DNA from: Nocardia higoensis
GTDB taxonomy: Bacteria > Actinomycetota > Actinomycetes > Mycobacteriales > Mycobacteriaceae
Reading direction: 5' to 3'
Length of the DNA: 64,000 bases
Assembly (NCBI RefSeq): GCF_015477835.1
Contig: NZ_JADLQN010000009.1
Location: 1-64,000 of the forward strand
A model generated the notes under the pieces. It had not been told where the DNA came from, did no database searches, and saw only the letters and a program-made list of their open reading frames with translations. The translations under genes were made by a program, and so were the position numbers. Of the stretch, positions 25,763-35,400 are shown piece by piece (the stretch's first letter is position 1; each line of letters begins with the position of its first letter).

Positions 25763-27439
25763 GTGAACACTGTTTCCGTGGCCGAAAATGGTTTCGATAT
25801 AGCGGATGCCGAGGGTTTGTACTCGGTGGTGTCGGGCGCCGCGCAGCGCCACCCGACGCGTCTGTCGCTGTGTGGCGCCGATGGCACGCAGCTCGATTGC
25901 CTGCAGGTCGACCGCCGGGTGCGGGCGCTGGCCTCCGCGCTGCTGGACCGGGGAGTGCACGCGGGCGACCGGGTAGCCGTGCTGGGCCGCACCAGCCTGG
26001 AGTGGGCGTTGCTGGACTGCGCGGTGCTCGCGCTCGGCGCCGTGGTGGTGCCGGTGTACCCGACGTCCTCGCCGGCCCAGATCGCCCACATCCTCGCCGA
26101 CAGCGGCAGCGCGCACTTCGCCGCCGAGACCGGCGAGGACGCCGACCGGCTGCGGGCCGCGGGCGCGCGGCAGGCGTGGACCTTCCCGCAGGTGGCCGAA
26201 TGGTCGCTGGACGCGGAAAGCCCCGAGCTGGACCGAGTGATCGCGGCGGTGCGGGCCGACGACCCCGCGATGATCGTCTACACCAGCGGCACCACCGGGG
26301 TGTCGAAGGGATGCGTGATCACCCACCGCAACATGTTCGTCTCCTCCGCCAACACCGTGCACCGCACCGGCGACCTGTTCGACGGGACGACGGTGCTCGC
26401 GCTGCCGCTGGCGCACGTGTTCGGTCAGACGATCCTGTTCGCCTGCCTGTTCGGCGGCAGCCGCACCCACCTGCTGCCCGCCATCCCGGATCTGGTGCCC
26501 GCCCTGCCCGCGTTGCGCCCCACCTTCCTCGCGATGATCCCCTACGGGCTGGAGAAGATCCGCAAGTACTGCCGCACCAAGCTTTCCGACGCCGGGGAAG
26601 AGGACGCCGCGGTGGCGCGCGGGCTCGAGCTGCTGCGCGCCGGGCAGGTGCCCGAACCGGTGTCGCACCCGGTCTCCGACGCGCTCGGCGGCCGGCTGCG
26701 CGGCGTGATCTCCGGCGGCGCGTCGCTGGACGAATCGACCATCGGCTTCTACGCCGGATTCGGCGTGCTGCTGCTCAACTGCTACGGCCTGACCGAGGCG
26801 GCCACCGCGGTGACCGTGAACGCGGTGCAGACGCACCGGCTGGGCACCGTGGGCAGGCCGATTCCCGGCACCGAGGTCGCCGTCGCCGAGGACGGCGAGG
26901 TACTGGTCCGCGGGCCGCACGTCTCGCCCGGCTACTGGGGCGCGGCCGCGGACGTGCCGATGGCCGACGCCGAAGGCTGGCTGCGGACCGGCGATCTCGG
27001 CGAACTCGACGCCGACGGGTACCTGCGCATCACCGGCCGCAAGAAGGAGATCCTGGTGACCTCCGGCGGCAAGAACGTCGCGCCCGCCCCGCTCGAGGAC
27101 CGGATCCGGCTGCACCCGTTGGTCAGCAACTGCATGGTCGTCGGCGACGGCCGCGACTTCGTGACCGCGCTGGTCACCCTCGACGCCGACCAGGTGCGCC
27201 GCCGCCGCGCCGCCGACCCGGACCTGGACCTCGACGCCGAGATCGCCGTCGCGATCGAGACGGCGAACGCGCTGGTCTCCCGCGCGGAATCGGTGCGCGC
27301 ATTCCGGATCGTCGACGGTGATTTCACCGTCGAAGACGGTCTGATCACCTCGTCGCGGAAATTGCGCCGCGCCGCGATAGAAAAGGTTTACGCGGACGAC
27401 ATCTCCGCCCTTTATGCCTCGCGCACTGTCGCGCGATAA
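25763..27439 (+). CDS. AMP-dependent synthetase (long-chain acyl-CoA synthetase-like)
   Basis: A 558-residue ANL enzyme. Motifs: MIVYTSGTTGVSKGCVITHRN, LPLAHVFGQT, NCYGLTEAATAVTVN, GWLRTGDLG, and ITGRKKEILVTSGGKNVAPAP typical of long-chain acyl-CoA synthetases (FadD15 group). The C-terminal SSRKLRR carries the lysine. Unlike the two FAALs it has the KEILVTSGGKN hinge of CoA ligases, so it may make an acyl-CoA starter or activate an end product. GTG 25763 has no clear ribosome site. Confidence 0.82.
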   Translation: MNTVSVAENGFDIADAEGLYSVVSGAAQRHPTRLSLCGADGTQLDCLQVDRRVRALASALLDRGVHAGDRVAVLGRTSLEWALLDCAVLALGAVVVPVYPTSSPAQIAHILADSGSAHFAAETGEDADRLRAAGARQAWTFPQVAEWSLDAESPELDRVIAAVRADDPAMIVYTSGTTGVSKGCVITHRNMFVSSANTVHRTGDLFDGTTVLALPLAHVFGQTILFACLFGGSRTHLLPAIPDLVPALPALRPTFLAMIPYGLEKIRKYCRTKLSDAGEEDAAVARGLELLRAGQVPEPVSHPVSDALGGRLRGVISGGASLDESTIGFYAGFGVLLLNCYGLTEAATAVTVNAVQTHRLGTVGRPIPGTEVAVAEDGEVLVRGPHVSPGYWGAAADVPMADAEGWLRTGDLGELDADGYLRITGRKKEILVTSGGKNVAPAPLEDRIRLHPLVSNCMVVGDGRDFVTALVTLDADQVRRRRAADPDLDLDAEIAVAIETANALVSRAESVRAFRIVDGDFTVEDGLITSSRKLRRAAIEKVYADDISALYASRTVAR

Positions 27440-27543
27440 CTGATTTCGATCGGCCGATGAACGACCCCTGCCGGGGTGGTTCGGACCGTTTCGCGCTCGC
27501 AGACTCGAATTCGAAGTTTCTTCTCCCGGAAAGTGATGCGAAC

Positions 27544-28794
27544 ATGTACGACGTCATCGTTGTCGGTACCCGGGTGGCCGGTGCGCCGCTCGCCATGCTG
27601 CTCGCCAGGAAGGGGTACCGGGTCCTGGCCGTCGACCGGGCCACCTTCCCCAGCGACACCCCCTCGACCCATTACCTGCATCAGGCCGGGCTCGGCTTCC
27701 TGAAGTCCTGGGGGCTGCTGGATCGTGTCGTCGCGACCGGGTGCCCTCCTATCCGGCACCTGAACTTCTCCTACACCGACATCGACATCAGGGGCTTCGC
27801 CAACCCGTCGGCCGACGGCATCGACGCCGTGTACTGCCCGCGTCGCACGGTGCTGGACGAGGTGCTGGTCGAGGCTGCCGGTGAGGCGGGCGCCGAGATG
27901 ATCCAGGGCTTCACGGTGACCGAACTCGTCTTCGACGGCGACCGGGTGGCAGGCATTCGCGGCAGCGTCGCCGGTGGCCCCGAGCAGGAGTTCCGCGCGC
28001 GCCTGGTGGTCGGCGCCGACGGCGCGAACTCCGTGGTGGCCAAAGCCGTCGGCGCGCAGACCTACGAGGGCTCGCCCGGGTCGTGCTTCATCTACTACTC
28101 CTACTACGAGGGCGTGGACTGGGGGATGCAGCACCGCACCGGATTCGGCGAGCAGCAGTTCGCCGGCTGGCCCACCAACGACGGCCTGACCCTGGTGGCG
28201 GTCATGCGCAAGCGCGACCGGTTCCGCGCGTTCCGCGCCGACCCCGACGCGGGGGTGCAGGAGGTCGTCGAGCAGATCGACCCGGAGCTCGGCACGCTGC
28301 TGCGGGAGAAGGGCACTCGGGTCGAGCCGTTCCGGCCGATGCTGTACCCGGACAACTACCGTCGCCAGTCGTTCGGTCCGGGCTGGGCGCTGGTCGGCGA
28401 CGCCGGCTACCACAAGGACCCGTTCACCGGCTGGGGCATCACCGACGCCTTCAAATACGGTCAGCTGCTGGCCGATCTGGCCGACCAGGGCCTGTCCGGC
28501 GACCGCCCGATGGAGGAAGCGCTGGCCGAATACCAGCGTGAGCGCGACGCCCAGAGCGCCAGCACGTTCGAGCTGACCCTGAGCATTTCCGAACTCACCC
28601 TGACCCCGTACTACGATTCGGTGTTCCGGGCCACCAGCATGGACCCGGACTACATCAAGAACTTCTTCGGCCTCATCGCGGGCATCTACCCGCCGGACAA
28701 GTACTTCGGCGAGCAGGAACTGGCCGAGTTGTACGAGAAGGTGAACTTCCCCGCCGAGGCGCGCCACGTCAGCAAGGACGGGGTGGTCGCGTGA
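27544..28794 (+). CDS. FAD-dependent oxidoreductase (hydroxylase/reductase type)
   Basis: About 416 residues. The FAD-binding opening YDVIVVGTRVAGAPLAMLLARKG has Thr-Arg in the GxGxxG region, a variant common in geranylgeranyl-reductase/monooxygenase relatives. The second FAD motif is WALVGDAGYHKDPFTGWGITDAF. It could be a monooxygenase or a C=C reductase acting on an acyl or polyene chain; the sequence does not decide. ATG 27544 fits the family start; ATG 27457 is an in-frame alternative. Its stop overlaps the SGNH hydrolase start by four bases, tying it to the synthase operon. Confidence 0.77.
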   Translation: MYDVIVVGTRVAGAPLAMLLARKGYRVLAVDRATFPSDTPSTHYLHQAGLGFLKSWGLLDRVVATGCPPIRHLNFSYTDIDIRGFANPSADGIDAVYCPRRTVLDEVLVEAAGEAGAEMIQGFTVTELVFDGDRVAGIRGSVAGGPEQEFRARLVVGADGANSVVAKAVGAQTYEGSPGSCFIYYSYYEGVDWGMQHRTGFGEQQFAGWPTNDGLTLVAVMRKRDRFRAFRADPDAGVQEVVEQIDPELGTLLREKGTRVEPFRPMLYPDNYRRQSFGPGWALVGDAGYHKDPFTGWGITDAFKYGQLLADLADQGLSGDRPMEEALAEYQRERDAQSASTFELTLSISELTLTPYYDSVFRATSMDPDYIKNFFGLIAGIYPPDKYFGEQELAELYEKVNFPAEARHVSKDGVVA

Positions 28795-29393
28795 CCGCCG
28801 CGCTGATCGCCCTCGGCGACAGCTTCGTGGAAGGGCGCGGCGACGCCGCGCCCGGCGGCGGCTACCGCGGCTGGGTGCCGCGCCTGGGCGGACAGCTCGG
28901 CCTGCGGCCCGCCGCCGTGCGCAACCTGGGCGAGCACGGGGCGACCACCTCGGCGGTGCTGGAAACCCAGTTGCCGCAGGCGTTCTCGGCGCGCGCCTCG
29001 CTCTACGGGGTGGTCGTGGGGGTCAACGACCTGGTCAGCGACTTCCACGCGACCCGGTTCGAGCGCAACCTGCGGACCCTGTTCACCACGCTGCGCGCCA
29101 CCGGCGCGACGGTGTTCACCGCGAGCTACCCCGACATCCCGGCCCGGCTGCCGGTGCCGCCGGGCATGCGCGCCCTGCTGCGTGAGCGGTTCGCCTTCGC
29201 CAACACGGTGCTCGACACCGTCACCGCCGACACCGGCACGCTGCGCCTGGACCTGGCGGGCGATCCCGAGTGGGAGCGCCCCGAGGTCTGGACCGCCGAC
29301 GGCCTGCACCCCGCCCCCTTCGGCCACCACCTGTTCGCGGTGGCCGCCGCCGACCTCATCGCCGCCCACACCGCGACCATCGTCGCCGCCTGA
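28791..29393 (+). CDS. SGNH/GDSL hydrolase
   Basis: A 200-residue SGNH hydrolase. Block I ALGDSFVEG carries the catalytic serine, block III GVNDL the Asn, and block V DGLHPAPFGHH the Asp/His pair. No signal peptide, so it is cytoplasmic. Such enzymes hydrolyse esters or thioesters. Placed directly before the synthase gene and coupled to the flavoenzyme gene by a 4-base overlap, it could release the acyl chain from the synthase ACPs (inference), a role unfilled by any thioesterase domain inside the synthase. Confidence 0.83.
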   Translation: MTAALIALGDSFVEGRGDAAPGGGYRGWVPRLGGQLGLRPAAVRNLGEHGATTSAVLETQLPQAFSARASLYGVVVGVNDLVSDFHATRFERNLRTLFTTLRATGATVFTASYPDIPARLPVPPGMRALLRERFAFANTVLDTVTADTGTLRLDLAGDPEWERPEVWTADGLHPAPFGHHLFAVAAADLIAAHTATIVAA

Positions 29394-29423
29394 GACACCC
29401 GCTCGGTCCGAGAGGAACGTTCC

Positions 29424-32400
29424 GTGACAGACGACAGACGCCTGGCCCGCAACCCGATTGCCATCGTCGGCATGTCGGGGCTGCTACCGCACGCGCGCAA
29501 CCACCGAGAGTACTGGCAGAACATCGTCGACGGCGTCGACTGCACCACCGAGGTCCCGGCCTCGCGCTGGAGCCTGGAGGACTACTACGACCCCGACGCC
29601 GCGACACCGGACAAGACCTACTCGCGGCGCGGGGCCTTCCTGCCCGACATCGAGTTCGACCCGCTGGAATTCGGTCTGCCGCCCAACCAGCTCGAGGTCA
29701 CCAGCACCATGCAGACCCTGAGCCTGGGGGTGGCGCGCGACCTGCTCGCCGACGCGGGCGCGACCGGCTCGTCCTGGTACGACCCGAGCCGCACCGGCGT
29801 GGTGCTCGGCACCACCGGACCCGTTCCGCTGATGCATCCGCTGGCCGCGCGGCTGTCCACGCCCGTGCTCGAGGAGGCGGTGCGCTCGGTCGGACTGACC
29901 CAGCGCGATGCCGAGGCGATCGCCGCCAAGTACGTCGCGGCGTTCGCGCCGTGGGAGGCCAACTCCTTCCCCGGTCTGCTGTCCAACATCACCGCGGGCC
30001 GCATCGCCAACCGCCTCGGCCTCGGCGGCATCAACTGCACCGTCGACGCCGCGTGCGCGGCGTCGCTGGCCGCGCTGCGGACCGCGATCGCCGAACTGCA
30101 GGACGGCCGCGCGGACATGATGATCACCGGCGGCGTGGACACCGAGAACACCATCTTCATCTACCTGTGCTTCAGCAAGGTCGGCGCGCTCTCGTCGTCC
30201 GGGCAGATCAAGCCGTTCGGCAGCGACGCCGACGGTACCCTGCTCGGCGAGGGCATCACCATGCTCGCGCTGCGCAGACTCGCCGACGCCCGGCGCGACG
30301 GCAACCGCGTCTACGCGGTGATCCGCGGCCTGGGCTCCTCCAGCGACGGCCGGGCCAAGAGCATCTACGCCCCGCGCGCGGGCGGGCAGCGCGTCGCCCT
30401 GGACCGCGCCTACGCCGACGCCGAGATCTCCCCCGCCGACATCGGCCTCATCGAAGCGCACGCGACCGGCACCCCGGTGGGCGACCGGACCGAGCTCACC
30501 GCGTTGAAAGAGCTGCTGTCCGACGCGACGCCCGAACCCCGCTTCGCCGCGCTCGGCAGCGTGAAATCCCAGATCGGGCACACCAAGGGCGCGGCGGGTA
30601 CCGCCAGTCTGATGAAGCTGGCGTTCGCGCTGCATCAGAAAGTGTTGCCCGGCACCATCAACGTGAGCGCTCCCAACGCCGAGATCGCCCCACCGGACGC
30701 GCCCTACTACGTGAACTCACGCACCCGGCCCTGGATCCGCGACCCGCAGCGGCCGGTGCGCCGCGCCGCGGCCTCGGCATTCGGCTTCGGCGGCACCAAC
30801 TTCCACGTCGTGCTCGAAGAAGCGGATTCCGGACGCGAACATCAGCGGGCGCTGCACCGCACGGCCCGCGCGCACCTGTGGCACGCGCCCGACGTGGCCG
30901 GGCTCATCGACGCCGTGCGCAGCGTCGCGCCGGTCGACGGCGGCCCGATCCCCGAGACGCACGCCCGCGTCGGCTTCGTCTCGGTCGACGACGACAACGC
31001 CGAGCACCTGCGCTCACTGGCGGTGGACGGACTGGTCCGCGATCCCGACGCCGTCGCCTGGGACCATCCCGAAGGCGTCTACTTCCGCGCCGCGGCGCTG
31101 CCCGGCCGCAAGGCGGGCGCGCTGTTCGCCGGGCAGGGCAGCCAGTACGTCGACATGGGTGCCGAGGCCGCGATGGCCCAGCCCGCGGTCGGCGCCGCGT
31201 TCGACGCCGCCAACGACGTGTTCGCCGGCGAACCGGTGCGACTGTCCTCGGTGGTGTTCCCGCCGCCCGCCTTCGACGAGGCGACCGCCGCGGAACAGGA
31301 AACGGCCCTGCGGCGTACCGAATTCGCCCAGCCGGCCATCGGCGCGCTGTCCGCCGGGCAGTTCGAGGCCCTGCGTGAGCGCGGATTCCGCGCCGAGGGC
31401 TACCTCGGGCACAGCTTCGGCGAGCTCACCGCGCTGTGGGCCGCGGGCGCGCTGACCGGCCCCGGCTTCTTCGCCCTGGCCAAGGCGCGCGGCGCGGCGA
31501 TGGCGCCGCGCGATGGCGTCGAGGCAGGCACCATGGTGGCACTCAACGCCTCCATCGAGGTCGCGCGGGAGATCGTCGAGGGCATCGACGACGTCTGGAT
31601 CTGCAACCACAACGCCCCCGACCAGGTGGTGATCGGCGGCGGACACGACGGCGTGGCCGTCGCCGTCGCGGTGTGCGCCGAACGCGGCGTCGCCACGAGG
31701 GCGCTGCCGGTCTCGGGTGCCTTCCACACCCCCTATGTCGGCCACGCGGTCGACGATTTCGCCGCCGCGCTCGGCGAGATCACCCTGGGCGCGCCGGACG
31801 CGCCCGTGTACGCCAACAGTGCCGGGGCTCGCTACGGCGCGGACAGCGCCGCCAATCGCGAGGTGCTGACCGGCCAGCTCGGCCGGCCTGTCGAATTCGT
31901 GGCCGCCCTGACCGCGATGCGCGACGCGGGCTGCACGGTATTCGTCGAATTCGGCCCCAAGCAGGTGCTGACCTCGCTGGTGCGCCGCACGCTCGGCGAC
32001 GACGTGATCGCCATTCCCACCGACTCCGGTCCCATCGGCAACAGCGACCTCGCGTTGACCCGGGCGGCGGTGCGCTTGGCCGTGCTCGGCTTCGACATCG
32101 AGGCGATCAACCGTCATATCGCGCCCGACCCCGCGGTCGCGGCGCCGAGCAGGCGGATGACGGTCACCATCTCCGCCCCGGAGTATGTGCCGGAGACGCG
32201 CCGCGCCGCCTACGCCGCCGCACTCGACGACGGCTACCTGGTGGGTGTGGGCGGCGGGAGTTCGCCCGGCGTTGCCATCGCGCACGCGGCCGTGGCATCG
32301 CACGCCGCAGTGGCATCGGATGGTGCGGCGGCATCGCACGGCGCGGCGGGCTCCGCGCACTCTGGGATGCCGAGTACCACTTCGCCGGTCGCCGGCCAGG

Positions 32401-35400
32401 CCGTCGCCACACCGGCGGATCGGTCTCGCGTGACCGTGCAGACGGCCGCTGTCCCGGCGGCGCGCGTAGCCGTCGCCCTCGCGACCCCTCAGGCGGGTCG
32501 TGCCGCCGATGTCGCGCCGTCGGCGGCGCCCGCACACCCCGCTTCCTTCGAGAACCCGTCCGCCTCCTCGGCGTCCACCGACACATCGGAGACCTCCGTG
32601 TACTCGACATCCCATCCGCGCCCCCGTGCGGACGACGCACTCGACAGCGCGCTAGCCCAGCACCTACGCACCCACCACCAGTTCCTCGACGGGCAGCTGG
32701 ACATGGCGCGCGCACTGGTCGGCGCCCTCGACGGCGGTGTGCTGGACGAGGCGACCCTGCGCGCCATCGAGGCCGTGAAGGATCACGGCGTCGCCATCAG
32801 CGCCGGCCACACCCGCGCCTGCGATGTCCTGGCGCAGCTGGCCGAACTCGAGGCCGGGTTCGCCCGTCCCGCCGCGGCGAGCCGCACCGCCTCCGCCGCC
32901 GCGGCGCCCGAGCACGAGCGGCGGCCCGCTGTGTCCGGGTTAGAGCGGCAGGCTGCCGAGCCGGAGTCGGGCCGACAGGCCGTGGTGACCGATCTTCGGC
33001 CCGAAGCGCTGACGACCGGGCCCGGTGGTCAGCACTCCAACGGTGCCGCGCAAGCCTCGAACGGCCGCGTCGCGAGCAACACCGCCGACGCCGATGGGAC
33101 TGCGGCAGAGCGTGATTCGTGGAACTACGAACACGACGCCGGTCCAGCCCGCGGCGCGATCTCTGTCCACGACACCGACTCCGCTCCCGCAACGGCCCCC
33201 GCCCCCATCGTCGGGAACGCCCCGACGAACGGCGCGCCGGAATCGCTTTCTGTCGAGGGCAGATCCGCGGAATCGTTGCGTCAGGCGTTGCGTGAGGTGG
33301 TGGCCGAGAAGACCGGTTATCCGGTCGAGATGGTCGACACGGGGATGGATCTGGAGGCGGACCTGGGGGTGGATTCGATCAAGCGGGTGCAGGTGATCGG
33401 CGCTTTGCAGGAGCGTTTCCCTGAGCTGCCGAATCTGGGCCCCGAGCAGTTGGGCACGCTGCGCACGCTGGATCAGATCGCCGATCTGCTCGGCGCGACC
33501 GCCACGGACAACTCTTCCGTCGACGCCGCGCCACCGGTCGACAGCCGCACCGGAGGTGTGCAGTCGGGGGAGTCGTTGCGTCAGGCGTTGCGTGAGGTGG
33601 TGGCCGAGAAGACCGGTTACCCGGTCGAGATGGTCGACACCGGGATGGATCTGGAGGCGGACCTCGGTGTGGATTCGATCAAGCGGGTGCAGGTGATCGG
33701 CGCTTTGCAGGAGCGTTTCCCCGAGCTGCCGAATCTGGGCCCCGAGCAGTTGGGCACATTGCGCACGCTGGATCAGATCGCCGACTTGCTCGGCTCGACC
33801 GGCGCGGCCCCTGACACGGGCACGAGTGCCGGCGATGGATCGGCTTCCGCCCTGAGCTCGGCGGCAGGAGCACAGTCCGCGGAAGCGCTGCGGCAGGCGT
33901 TGCGTGAGGTGGTGGCCGAGAAGACCGGTTATCCGGTCGAGATGGTCGACACCGGGATGGATCTGGAAGCAGACCTCGGTGTGGACTCGATCAAGCGGGT
34001 GCAGGTGATCGGCGCCCTGCAGGAACGGTTCCCGAACCTGCCGAATCTGGGCCCCGAGCAGCTGGGGACGCTGCGCACACTGGATCAGATCGTCGACGAG
34101 CTCGGCGCGGCGGCAGGGGGTGATGTCCACCCAAAAGCTGAGGCCGCGGCGGTCACGCCGCGGCATGCCGTGGAACTCGTCGCGCTGCCTGCTGTGGACA
34201 CGGCGATCGGCGGCTACCGGGAGCACCCGGAGGCCGTGCTCGTCGACCTGGCGGGCACGAGCGGACCGGCCTGCGACGCGCTGGCCGCGGCACTGATCGC
34301 CCGCGGCTGGTCGGTGCGGCGCGAGACCGGACTGCCCGAGGCCGGCGCCCCGGTCGACCTGTGCCTGATAGTCCTCGGCGGCGGCGCGGACTGGGCCACG
34401 GCCCGGCGTCTGCTCGGCGAGACGATCCTGACGGCGGGCCGGATCACGCCCGGGATGTCCGCCGAAGCGGGCCGCGCGACCGTGGTGACCCTCATCCGGC
34501 TCGACGGCGGGCTCGGCTTCCGCACCGCGACCGACCCGGTCGCCGCACTGCTCGGCGGTGTCGGCGGCATCGTGAAAACCCTTGCCGCCGAACGTCCGGA
34601 CCTGTTCTGCCGGGCGATCGACATCGACCCCGCAGCCGACGCCGAACGCTGCGCGGAACTGGTGACGGCCGAACTGTTCGACCCGGCGCGTGACACCGTC
34701 GAAGTCGGTGTCGCCGCCGACGGCTCTCGCCACACGCTGGTCCCCGGCGGTCACGGCCCGAGTCCCACGGTGACGATCATCCGGCCCGCCGGAGAACAGC
34801 CCGCCACCATGCTCACCGCCGAGGACCTGCTGGTGGTGACCGGCGGCGCTCGCGGCGTCACCGCGACCTGCGTACGGGCGCTGGCCCGGCGCGGCCCCGC
34901 CCGGTTCCTGCTGCTCGGCCGCACCGAGCTCGCCCCGGAGCCGGAGTGGGCGGTCGGCGTCGCGGATGCGGACCTGCGGCAGGCGGCGGTGCGGGCGCTG
35001 GCGGGAACCGGCGTCACCCCGCGCGATCTCGAACGGGCCTGCGCCGACGTCCGCGCCTGCCGCGAGATCCGCGACACCCTGGCCGATCTCGGCGACCGCG
35101 CGCAGTACGTGGCTGTCGACGCCACCGACACCGAGGCGGTGCGCGCGGCGCTCGCCCCGTGGCGCGAGGCGGTCACCGGCATCGTGCACGGCGCGGGCGT
35201 CCTGGCCGACTCCCGTATTCCGGCCAAAACCGCCGAGTCGATCGCCAGGGTGCTCGACCCGAAGATCGCCGGTCTGGCCGCGCTGACGGCCGCGGTGCCC
35301 CGACCACGTCACCTGATCCTGTTCACCTCGGTGGCCGGGCTGTTCGGCAATACCGGACAGGCCGACTACGCCGCGGCCAACGAGGCGCTGTCCCGGTTCG

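Noticed and set aside
33271..34096. Regular direct repeats as a possible CRISPR array
   Set aside because: The units are ~215 bases, in frame, and encode ACP domains with the attachment serine; spacers are protein linkers.
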